Below are positions 35,399-44,165 of a stretch of 64,000 bases of DNA, piece by piece; position 1 is the first letter of the stretch; each line of letters begins with the position of its first letter. The position numbers and the translations under genes are program-made. The stretch comes from Lachnospiraceae bacterium Zagget2 (GTDB lineage: Bacteria > Bacillota > Clostridia > Lachnospirales > Lachnospiraceae). Below the pieces are notes generated by a model, which did no database searches, was not told where the DNA came from, and saw nothing but the letters and a program-made list of their open reading frames with translations. The stretch spans positions 36,937 to 100,936 of the forward strand of contig MSHD01000012.1 of assembly GCA_001941045.1 (NCBI GenBank), given 5' to 3'.

Positions 35399-37740
35399 TT
35401 ACCTCTTCGACAGGATCGAGAAACTCACTGTCTTCGTCCCACCATAATCTTCAAGACCGGTAAGATAGATTTTCCCGGTTCCGACGTTCTCATTTGCACC
35501 GTAAGTGAGCGTATAGGAAGACGTATTTACCAGATCGCCGCCTTTTTTGGTATATACGCTGACTGTCGGTATAATCTGACTGCCGCTGTAGTAATAAGGC
35601 CCGCCCTCAACGACCACATACAGGCTGGAAGCCGCCGTTTTGTAAATTCTGAAACTCCTGCTCAGTGCATCATCTTCCAATCCTGCTGTACTATAGTTAC
35701 CCTTACCGGCAATGGATACCTTTGCATTTCCGATCGCAGTATTATCGCTGTAAGTGACTGTATAATCCGTATTCTTTTTCAGCGTCAGCGTCCTTCCGTC
35801 GTCCGTCGTCACCTTCACTGTGACCGCGGGCTTCGCGCCGCTGCGGCCGATTGTGGCAGTGTATTTCACATCCGCTACTGTGATTTCGGTATTATCGGCA
35901 GTCAGTTCCATCTGGCTGATTGCGAAGCTGCCCTTCAGGCTTCCCTTATAATTTCCCTTCCCGGTGACCGTAAGCTGGGCGCTCCCGACCTTTGTGTTAT
36001 TCTTGTAGGAGACCGTATAATCTTTGCCCACGCTCAGCTCTGTACCGCTTTCGTCTGTTACAATCAGCTGTTCTTCCGTCAGTTTGATCGCCTTCCCGGT
36101 ATACCGGCAGGAGCCGTCTTCGCCAGCAAAGAGATTGATGCTTCCTGTCGTGAGCGACTGCTTCGCTATCGTGAACTTCACAACCTTCGTCCCACCGTAG
36201 GTTCCCAGACCGGTGACAAGCACCTGCGCGTTGCTCCCCGCATTTACATTATTCGTATAAGAAACTCTGTAATCTGTCCCTATCGTCAACGCGTTGGTTT
36301 TGTTTTTCTGATCCGTTTTATTCTTATAAACTGTTATTGTCGGCTCTATCGTCCCGCCGGTATAGGTCATGCTGCTGTTTCCCTCCGGAGCAGTCACCGT
36401 CACGTAGAATCCGCTCGCGGCTGATTCGTAGATCCGGAAAGAAGCCGTGAGATCCTCTGATGTCGTGTAATTTCCTTTCCCGGCGATGAATACCTTCGCG
36501 TCTCCGATCGAGGTATTATTTTCATAAGAGGTTACTGTATAAGCGGTTCCCTTTTTCAGCGTCGTCCAGATATTCTCTTCGCCAAGCTTTACCTCCACCG
36601 TCAATGTCGGCTTCGCACCGCTTTTTTTCACCGTAGATGTGTATTTCACATCTGCAGCTGTGATCTGTGTATTCTCTGTCGTCAGGGTCAATGGCGTGAT
36701 CGTGAAGGATACACTGCGGCTGCCGGAATAACTGCCACGGCCTGTGATGGTCACGGTCGGATAGCTGCTGCTCTTCGTCGTGGACTGCACTGCATTCACA
36801 TTGTTTTTCCAGCTCAGTTTATAGTCTGTACCTTCCGTCAGTGTAACAGCTGTGTCGTCTGAACTTTCCGAAGGCTGATAAACCACCTGCACCTGCGGCT
36901 TCTGCGCAGCCCCCGTATAGATCGCGCTGTAGTCCTCCGGCGACAGCCAGGTCTCCCCGTCCGCCGACAGCTGCACCGTGATTTCATCCCCGGACTTCGG
37001 CACTGCAAGACTCTTCTTATTGATCTTAAATGTAATCGTCTTTGTCCCGCTGTAGGCCCCGATTCCTGTCAGGATAATCTTGCCGGTGCCGACCGCCGTG
37101 TTGTTCGCATACTCGACAGTGTAGTCTGTATCTTCCGTCAGTGCGGTTCCCGCCTTCTTCATCGCGCTGCTCGCATAGACCACGACTTCGGGTTCCAATG
37201 CGGAACCGGTATAAGTCTGTGCAGCGATCGTACCGATCACAACACCGGAAATATTTTTGGTCGCAATCCGATAAGTCACTTCACGTGTCCCGGTATAATT
37301 ACCCTTCCCGCTCAGGGACACCGTCACGGTGTAAGCGCCCGTTGTATCTTCCTGTGCAAGTGTAAAGCCATCTACCGTGTAGTCCGTGCCGCGTTTCAGT
37401 GTCAGCTTCCCATACTTGACCGTCGGGTAGGAATACCATTTTGAAAGGAGATTGCCATTCTCATCAGTCACTGCCGCAGTCGCTGCTTTGTCTGAAGAAA
37501 TCGCAGTAACCGATGAGGTGGCGCCTATATCCTGCGCGGTGATCTCAAACTCCGCGGTCAGCGTCATGGCATAATTTCCTTTTCCTTTGATGACAATCTG
37601 ACCGGTTCCAACTTTTGTATTGTTTTTATAGCTCAGCGTATAGTCCTGATTTTTCGTAAGGATCCTGCTGCCGTCGTGAACCACCGGTTCCGGCTTCAAC
37701 GCGCTGCCTGTATAGATCTGCACCGGTATATCCTCGACGC
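35399..37740 (-). repeat. Tail cassette copy 1 (gene B)
   Basis: This is the first of three DNA-level direct repeats of about 2.35 kb that encode the same nine Ig/MBG-like units. Each unit follows the pattern YTG...P.V.V...L..G.DYT.SY.NN...G.G.V...GKGNY.G. Long stretches are identical to copies 2 and 3, for example about 240 bases from near 36710. The 3' end diverges slightly (SILSKR end). Confidence 0.9.
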
Positions 37741-38278
37741 CAAAGCCCTCCTCCTGGATAGTGTAGGTCTGCTCTGCATTCGTCAGGTAATAATTAACAT
37801 CTTCCTCACCCAGCTGCGCCACCGCCGTGTGACTGCCTCCTGCGGTTTCGTCTCCGCCAGAAAGCGTCAGCGTCACCGTATCGTCCCCATAAAGGCCACT
37901 CTTAACAGCAGCCGTCACGGTTTTACCGTCTCCATAAAAACGATTCGTCACATTCCCCCAGGCGAGCACCAGCGGACGCGGTGTCACCGTCAGGGTTCCG
38001 CTTACAAAGGTGTAAGCATAATTCATTGGAATTACGCCTGACGAGTCAATCTTGATCTCATATGTCTGATTCGCGCTGTCGCCCACCGTATATCCGGTAA
38101 ATGCGAGTCCGTCAAGATCCAGCGCGCTTTCATCCTCTCCATTGACAAAGCCGCTGTACGAAAGGCTGAACTCCGCCTCCTCACCATACACCACACTGGC
38201 GTCATTCACAGTCACAGTCAGCGCCGCCTTTTTTACCGTCTGCTTCACTCTGAAAGACAAATGTCCTGAATCATTTTC
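35399..38278 (-). pseudogene. Giant protein B, 3' part after the in-frame TAG (MBG and tail cassette)
   Basis: This is the continuation of gene B beyond the TAG at 38279-38281, in the same frame for 959 codons. It begins ENDSGHLSFRVKQTVKKA, the end of an Ig-like strand leading into an MBG-type domain (VNDASVVYGEEAEFSLSYSG). A second MBG-like unit (WGNVTNRFYGDGKTV) and the nine-unit tail cassette (from about 37740 down) follow. It has no signal peptide. A TTG at 38258-38260 could serve as a start only nominally, since no ribosome binding site precedes it. It is best read as the unexpressed or readthrough-dependent end of B. It ends FSILSKR rather than the WLKWFL of C and D. Confidence 0.75.
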
Positions 38279-38281
38279 CTA
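38279..38281 (-). other. In-frame TAG interrupting giant gene B
   Basis: From the ATG at 41647 to the TAA at 35399 there are exactly 2083 codons in one frame, and this TAG is the only internal stop. Its neighbours read GCGATATACGTAACC-TAG-GAAAATGATTC. A single base change from TGG, CAG, AAG or GAG would give an uninterrupted gene. Confidence 0.85.
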
Positions 38282-41200
38282 GGTTACGTATATCGCAGGC
38301 AAATAAATAGCAGCAGTCAGGCCGGTCACGGAAGTGTAGCTTACCGTGAAGCTCTCTCCCGGCGCAAGACTTGCGATTTCCGTTTTATCCGCAACAATAG
38401 CGCTATCATGAACCGGCATTGATATTCCGATCAGTGTCTGATTGCCTGTATTCTGGAAGGTATAAACCGCCGTGCTGCCCTGCTCGTAACCATAAGTCAG
38501 CTCAGCCAGACCGCTCTCCGGTTCCATTCCCATCAGAGAGAGTTCGTAGACTGCCTCCTCGATCTTCATGGCGTTTCCTTCCACGCTGAGTGCCTCTTCC
38601 ACGCCGTCCAGATCCTCTGCAGGAATCGTCAGCGCAAAGTTTGTATCGCAGGTCTCGGTAGCAGCACCTGTAATCGTGATCGTCGCGGATTTATCGTCCA
38701 CGCGTGTCACGGACTGCGTCAGCCCATCCGGCAGATTGGTGATCCAGTCGCCGCTCAGCGCATCCGCGAATGTCACATCGCTGCTCTCGTCGATCGTCAC
38801 CGCAATGACAGTTTCCAGCTCAACCTCAGTGTATCCGCTGATGCTCCCATCGATCGTCACCGGAATATCCTTCGCCGTCACAATCACCTGAACCGAATAA
38901 TCCTCATAATTCGTACAGCCGGTCACGGAAACGGTGATCGTCGCCGTGCTGTTTTCCTCACTGGCAGAAGTCGCGAATGTCAGGACACCGTCCGTTACAT
39001 CGACGTTGCCATTGATCATTCCGCTATCATCAGCCGTAATTTCAGCATTGCCAAACGTGCCTCCGTCCAGCAGATAATCAGCGAGCGAGACACTGACAGC
39101 GGCGGTCGCCTTATTGGCCAGCACCGTCTTCTGAATCTCGATCGTCTCATACGGCGCCTTCTCTATCGTAAAGTTCACGCTGGCCGTGCCGGTATAGTTT
39201 CCCTTGCCTGTCACGGTCACCGTTGCCGTACCGGCATTGACATTGTCACTGTACTCGACTGTGTAGTCTTCACTGTCCAACACGGTCTCGCCGTTTTTCA
39301 CGGTCACGGCCGGCTTCTTCGTGCCTCCGTCGTAGGTGTAGCTGGAGGTCGAGAGACTCACAGCAAGATCCGAAACGTCAGCAGGATTGATCGCGAATGT
39401 CCCGGTGAGCTTCCCGGTATAATTTTTTATTCCAAGGACTATGACCTCAGCCGTTCCAACATCTATATTATTGGCATAGACAATAGTATAGTCTATCGCT
39501 GCTCTCAGGGTTGTACTCCCATTTGTCAGGCTAAAGTCAGGGGTCTGCGGGTCTCCTGTATAAATGACATCGGTAATTTCAGAAAGAGAGAATGCGGAAA
39601 TATCCGCTGCGCTGATCTCAGCCTCCGCAGTCACCGTCGTCGAGCTCAGGGCATAGTTGCCCGCATCCGTTCCCGACAATGCAATATTGGAAGCGGTCAC
39701 CGTCGTCGCAGTACCTGCGTCCGCGCTGTCATATGCATAGCGTCCCGCCTCAGCGCTCACACTGTCGCCATCCACTACACCCGTCAGGCTGATGGAAAGG
39801 CCGTCCGGCGCATCCTTCGTGCCATCATAGGTTTTCGTGATCGAACCATCAGCAGAAATCGATGCCGTGAGTGTTTTGGGCGCAATCGTAAAATCTTTCG
39901 TGGTCGACCCTGTATAGTTCCCTGTTCCGATGATCGTGACCGTGGCCGTTCCGGCTTTCGTATTATTATCGTAGGAGACCGTATAGTCTGTACCGACAGT
40001 CAGAGTCGTACCGCTGTTCTCTATCGTGACGTCCGGCGTCTGCTCATCTCCTGTATATGTGATTGACGCAAGGTCAGAGATACTGCAGCCGGAAATGGAC
40101 GCCGCATCGATTGTGAATGTCGCCTCGCCATATCTCCCCGCATAGTCGCCCACTCCCGTAACATTCACTGTCGCCGTTCCAGCATTGATATTGTCGCTGT
40201 AAGTAAGCGTGTAATCAGTTCCTTCCGTCAGCACCGTCCCATCGCAACTCACCTGAGGAGTCGGCTTCTTTTCCGTTCCGTCATATGTATAGCTGTCATC
40301 GGTAAGGCTGACATCAAGGCTGACATCAGATCCGGCTCCGATGACTGTGACCGGAATCTCAAGAGTTTGTCCAAAAACTGTCGCGGTCAAGGTTGTCTCG
40401 CCGCCCGCGACAGCCGTCAGTTGATTATCTTCCGTGATTTTCACCACCGAGGTATCAGCAATGGCCCAGGAGACGGAGTCCGCGGGGATCGTAACATCTA
40501 TATATTCGACCCAATAATTCCAGGAATATTTTCCGGTATGCGAAATTCCGCCACTCACAACCGGCAAGCCCTCTGTATCATTTGTCAGCATATCATAGCT
40601 CGAAGGGCTATAGGAAAAGTCACTGGAATTCACCGTCACATAGCTGCTGTCATTGAGCACTTCTACGCTTACGCTGGTTTTACTGTCGTTCGCCTCCGTC
40701 GCTTCAGCAGTAACACTGCCATTGGAAAACTCCTGAACCATAAAATAAACGTTTCCATACGAAACACAGGCGATGCCAATTCTCGTATATCCAATATTGG
40801 AACCGTCTTCTCTTACCCCTAACATGTTGCGCCGATGTCCCTGCCCGGAAGAATCCTCATCCTCTTCCAGCCAGCTGGTAAAAATCCTGTCAGCTGCCGT
40901 CCCTACTGCAAAAGATGCGCTCGTACTTCCTGTCAGTGCAATATTTTCTCCGATATAGGTTATCCCATACGCAGATCCGGCTGTGTCATATTTCTGTCCA
41001 TCTGGCCTGTAATGAGCATAGCGAAGCACGATCTCAGCCGCCCGCTGCATGGCTATCGCTTCCAGTTCATAGTCGTAATCCAGAGCACTCAAGCCCTCAC
41101 AGTAAACCTGCTCCGTATTATCTTCATTCCAGTACCATGAGTCATCCCCAGTCCGAAAGGTATTGACATCATCAAGCATAGCCCTGGCTTCCGTCTGATA

Positions 41201-41647
41201 ATACGTGACATCATATTCCACCGTCACCGTGTCAGAATCTGCATCTGTCGCTGCCTGCACGATCTTCGCTTCGGCTGTCTCTGGCACGGCTTCAATCTCT
41301 TCTACATCACCCTCCGTCTCTTCTTCCGTCTTTTCTTCCATTTCTTCTATCCCGGATGAAGTCTGGGCGTCGGAGCTGTCCTCCGCAGAATCGCCTGTCC
41401 CGCCATTCGATTCGCTTTCCGTATTCTCGCCCTTCGTTTCTTCCAGCGCAGCTGTCTCAGCAGATGTCGCCTCATCCGGTGCCTCTCCTTCTGACCCTGC
41501 GCTTTCTGACACCTCTTCTTCCAGCACAGCCGTCTCATCTGACGCAATCACGTCTGATGATTCCGTTGCAAAGACTACCGCATTGTCTCCTGCCAGCATT
41601 GCCAGAGCGAGCAACACCGCCAATGTACGCCTCAGTGATTTCCACAT
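38279..41647 (-). CDS. Giant protein B, N-terminal part with CAP/SCP domain (1122 aa)
   Basis: This is an exported protein with the same leader type as A (RRTLAVLLALAMLAGD) and an acidic linker (about 28-135). A CAP/SCP (PR1-like) domain follows at about 142-305. Its motifs are TEARAMLDDVNTFR, YIGENIALTGS and GHRRNMLGVR, the last with the histidine and arginines of the CAP cavity. After it come Ig-like YTG...DYTVSYDNN units, a YDG-type repeat (KTYDGTKDAPDG) and further beta domains to IYLPAIYVT. Translation stops at the in-frame TAG, so as written the product lacks the nine-unit tail that C and D carry. The ATG at 41647 is preceded by GGAGGT; a longer frame to 41749 starts inside the upstream hairpin region. 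CAP proteins of gut bacteria are secreted, with unknown enzymatic roles. Confidence 0.82.
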   Translation of the reverse strand: MWKSLRRTLAVLLALAMLAGDNAVVFATESSDVIASDETAVLEEEVSESAGSEGEAPDEATSAETAALEETKGENTESESNGGTGDSAEDSSDAQTSSGIEEMEEKTEEETEGDVEEIEAVPETAEAKIVQAATDADSDTVTVEYDVTYYQTEARAMLDDVNTFRTGDDSWYWNEDNTEQVYCEGLSALDYDYELEAIAMQRAAEIVLRYAHYRPDGQKYDTAGSAYGITYIGENIALTGSTSASFAVGTAADRIFTSWLEEDEDSSGQGHRRNMLGVREDGSNIGYTRIGIACVSYGNVYFMVQEFSNGSVTAEATEANDSKTSVSVEVLNDSSYVTVNSSDFSYSPSSYDMLTNDTEGLPVVSGGISHTGKYSWNYWVEYIDVTIPADSVSWAIADTSVVKITEDNQLTAVAGGETTLTATVFGQTLEIPVTVIGAGSDVSLDVSLTDDSYTYDGTEKKPTPQVSCDGTVLTEGTDYTLTYSDNINAGTATVNVTGVGDYAGRYGEATFTIDAASISGCSISDLASITYTGDEQTPDVTIENSGTTLTVGTDYTVSYDNNTKAGTATVTIIGTGNYTGSTTKDFTIAPKTLTASISADGSITKTYDGTKDAPDGLSISLTGVVDGDSVSAEAGRYAYDSADAGTATTVTASNIALSGTDAGNYALSSTTVTAEAEISAADISAFSLSEITDVIYTGDPQTPDFSLTNGSTTLRAAIDYTIVYANNIDVGTAEVIVLGIKNYTGKLTGTFAINPADVSDLAVSLSTSSYTYDGGTKKPAVTVKNGETVLDSEDYTVEYSDNVNAGTATVTVTGKGNYTGTASVNFTIEKAPYETIEIQKTVLANKATAAVSVSLADYLLDGGTFGNAEITADDSGMINGNVDVTDGVLTFATSASEENSTATITVSVTGCTNYEDYSVQVIVTAKDIPVTIDGSISGYTEVELETVIAVTIDESSDVTFADALSGDWITNLPDGLTQSVTRVDDKSATITITGAATETCDTNFALTIPAEDLDGVEEALSVEGNAMKIEEAVYELSLMGMEPESGLAELTYGYEQGSTAVYTFQNTGNQTLIGISMPVHDSAIVADKTEIASLAPGESFTVSYTSVTGLTAAIYLPAIYVT

Positions 41648-41688
41648 AACTCTTACCTCCACAGTATGATTTGTCTCTCCCAAAACAC

Positions 41689-41728
41689 AAAGCAGACAGC
41701 TTTCCTGGCAAACACCTCTGTCTGCTTT
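41689..41728 (-). other. Hairpin in the C-B intergenic region
   Basis: A perfect 11-base-pair stem (AAAGCAGACAG at 41689-41699 with its complement at 41718-41728) encloses an 18-base loop. On the minus strand it is followed by GTGTTTTGGG. It lies 84 bases after the stop of C and 41 bases before the start of B, so it may end the C transcript or sit at the 5' end of the B transcript. The remainder of the 165-base gap is A+T-rich. Confidence 0.55.
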
Positions 41729-41741
41729 ACATAATATTAAT

Positions 41742-41750
41742 TTTAGCATG
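41742..41750 (-). promoter_or_regulatory. Possible extended -10 promoter for gene B
   Basis: The minus strand reads TGCTAAAAT, an extended -10 (TGnTAnnnT) with no good -35 at the expected distance. If used, transcription would begin just before the hairpin at 41689-41728, placing that structure at the start of the B leader. Confidence is low. Confidence 0.3.
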
Positions 41751-41812
41751 TTCTGCCAGAATTTCCTCTTTCTGACAGTTGCAATTTATTTTGCTTAAAG
41801 TATTATCTCTGA

Positions 41813-42726
41813 TTATAAGAACCATTTCAGCCACTTCGGCAGAATCGTAAAGCTCACCGTCTTTATTCCGCCGTAGTCCCCAAGGCCGGCGAGATAGATT
41901 TTTCCAGTCCCAATATTTACATTTGTGCCATAGCTCAGCTCATAGCAGCTGGCATCCAGCAGATCGCCGCCTTTCTTTGTGTAAACCTTAATCGTCGGCA
42001 TAATCTGACTTCCACAGTAGTAATAAGGCGTGCCCTCGACAACCACATACAGGCTGGAAGCTGCTGTTTTGTAGATACGGAAGTTCTCGCTCAGTGCACC
42101 TTCTTCCAGACCGCTCGTACTGTAGTTTCCTTTCCCGGTCACCACGACTGTTGCGTCGCCAATTGCCTTATTATCGCTGTAAGTGACTGTATAATCCGTA
42201 TTCTTTTTCAGCGTCAGCGTCCTTCCGTCGTCCGTCGTCACCTTCACTGTGACCGCTGGCTTCGCGCCGCTGCGTCCGATCGTGGCAGTGTATTTCACAT
42301 CTGCTACTGTGATCTCGGTATTATCGGCAGTCAGTTCCATCTGGCTGATTGCGAAGCTTTCCTTCAGGCTGCCCTTATAATTTCCCTTCCCGGTGACCGT
42401 AAGCTGAGCGTTCCCGACTTTTGTGTTATTCTTGTAGGAGACCGTGTAATCTTTGCCCACGCTCAGCTCTGTGCCGCTTCCGTCGGTCACAATCAGCTGT
42501 TCTTCCGTCAGTTTGATTGCCTTTCCGGTATAGGTATAAGAACTGCCCTCATCTGCACACGGATTGATGCTTCCCGTCGTGAGCGACTGCTTCGCTATTG
42601 TGAACTTCACAACCTTCGTCCCACCGTAGGTTCCCAGACCGGTGACCAGCACCTGCGCGCTACTCCCTGCATTTATGTTATTTGCATAAGAAATGCTGTA
42701 ATCTGTCCCTGCCGTCAACTCGTTGG
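41813..42726 (-). pseudogene. Giant protein C, 3' end shifted out of frame
   Basis: This is the last roughly 300 codons of gene C, displaced by one base relative to the upstream part. It encodes the end of tail unit 6 and units 7-9 (TNELTAGTDYSISYANN onward) and closes with PKWLKWFL as in D. The only early start codon is a TTG at 42716-42718 inside a conserved unit with no ribosome binding site, so it is not an independent gene. Confidence 0.8.
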
Positions 42727-44165
42727 TTTTTGTTTTTCTGATCCGTTTTATTCTTATAAACTGTTATTGTTGGCTCTATCTCCCTGCCGGTATAGGTCAT
42801 GCTGCTGTTTCCCTCCGGAGCAGTCACCGTCACGTAGAATCCGCTCGCGGCTGATTCGTAGATCCGGAAAGAAGCCGCGAGATCCTCTGATGTCGTATAA
42901 TTTCCTTTCCCGGCGATAAATACCTTCGCGTCTCCGATCGAAGTATTATTTTCATAAGATGTTACTGTATAAGCGGTTCCCTTCTTCAGGGTCGTCAAGG
43001 TATTCTCCTCACCAAGCATTACCTTCACTGTCAATGTCGGCTTCGCGCCGCTTTTTTTCACTGTAGATGTGTATTTCACATCTGCTGCTGTGATCTGCGT
43101 ATTATCTGTCGTCAGGGTCAATGGTGTGATCGTAAAGGATACACTGCGGCTGCCGGAATAACTGCCACGGCCTGTGATGGTCACGGTCGGATAGCTGCTG
43201 CTCTTCGTCGTGGACTGCACTGCATTCACATTGTTTTTCCAGCTCAGTTTATAGTCTGTACCTTCCGTCAGTGTAACAGCTGTGTCGTCTGAACTTTCCG
43301 AAGGCTGATAAACCACCTGCACCTGCGGCTTCTGCGCAGCCCCCGTATAGATCGCGCTGTAGTCCTCCGGCGACAGCCAGGTCTCCCCGTCAGCCGACAG
43401 CTGCACCGTGATTTCATCCCCGGACTTCGGTACTGCAAGACCCTTCTTATTGATCTTAAATGTGATCGTCTTTGTCCCGCTGTAGGCTCCGATCCCTGTC
43501 AGGATGATCTTGCCGGTACCGACCGCTGTGTTGTTCGCATACTCGACAGTGTAGTCTGTATCTTCCGTCAGTGCGGTTCCCGCCTTCTTCATCGCGCTGC
43601 TTGCATAGACCACGACTTCGGGTTCCAGTGCGGAACCGGTATAAGTCTGTGCGGCAACCGTACCGGTCACAACACCGGAAATATTTTTGGTCGCAATCCG
43701 ATAAGTCACTTCACGCGTCCCGGTATAATTGCCCTTTCCGCTCAGGGACACCGTCACGATATATGCGCCCGTTGTATCTTCCTGTGCAAGTGTAAAGCCA
43801 TCTACCGTATAGTCCGTGCCGCGCTTCAGCGTCAACTTCCCGTATTTGACCTTCGGGTAGGAATACCATTTCGTGAGGAGCTTGCCTTCCGCATCGACCA
43901 CAGTCGCGGTCGTTGCCTTATCGGCGGCGGTCGCGGTGACGGCGGAGGTGTCGCTGATATCTTTCTTAACGATCTCAAAGGAAACAGACACAGTATCGGT
44001 ATAATTTCCCTTTCCCTTGACCGTAATGGTAGCCGTCCCCACTTTGGTGTTGTTTTTGTAAGTCAGCGTGTAGTCTTTTCCCTTTACAAGAATTTTTGTA
44101 CCGTCCAAAACGGTCGGTTCCGGCTTCACAGCGCTGCCGGTGTAAACCTGATCCGGTATATTTTT
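41813..44165 (-). repeat. Tail cassette copy 2 (gene C, frameshifted)
   Basis: This is the second copy of the nine-unit cassette, about 2.35 kb and nearly identical to copies 1 and 3 over long runs. It carries T5 at 42727-42731 where copy 1 (about 36297-36302) and copy 3 (about 52138-52145) have T4. Confidence 0.9.

Noticed and set aside
38279-38281. Genome-wide reassignment of TAG (for example pyrrolysine) to explain the stop in gene B
   Set aside because: TAG ends ordinary genes in this window, such as asnA (502-504) and PBP2 (12613-12615), and no pyl genes or suppressor tRNA are visible.
41648-41749. N-terminal extension of giant protein B to 41749
   Set aside because: It would place a 34-residue non-signal sequence before the export signal and run through the intergenic hairpin; the ATG at 41647 has GGAGGT.
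42678-42718. Independent gene start at 42718 for the 3' end of C
   Set aside because: The start codon would be TTG in the middle of a conserved repeat unit and no Shine-Dalgarno precedes it.
42700-42745. Programmed -1 ribosomal frameshift at AAAAACAAAAAC in gene C
   Set aside because: The gene has one extra base, so a -1 shift would not restore the frame; the sister copies simply lack the extra base.
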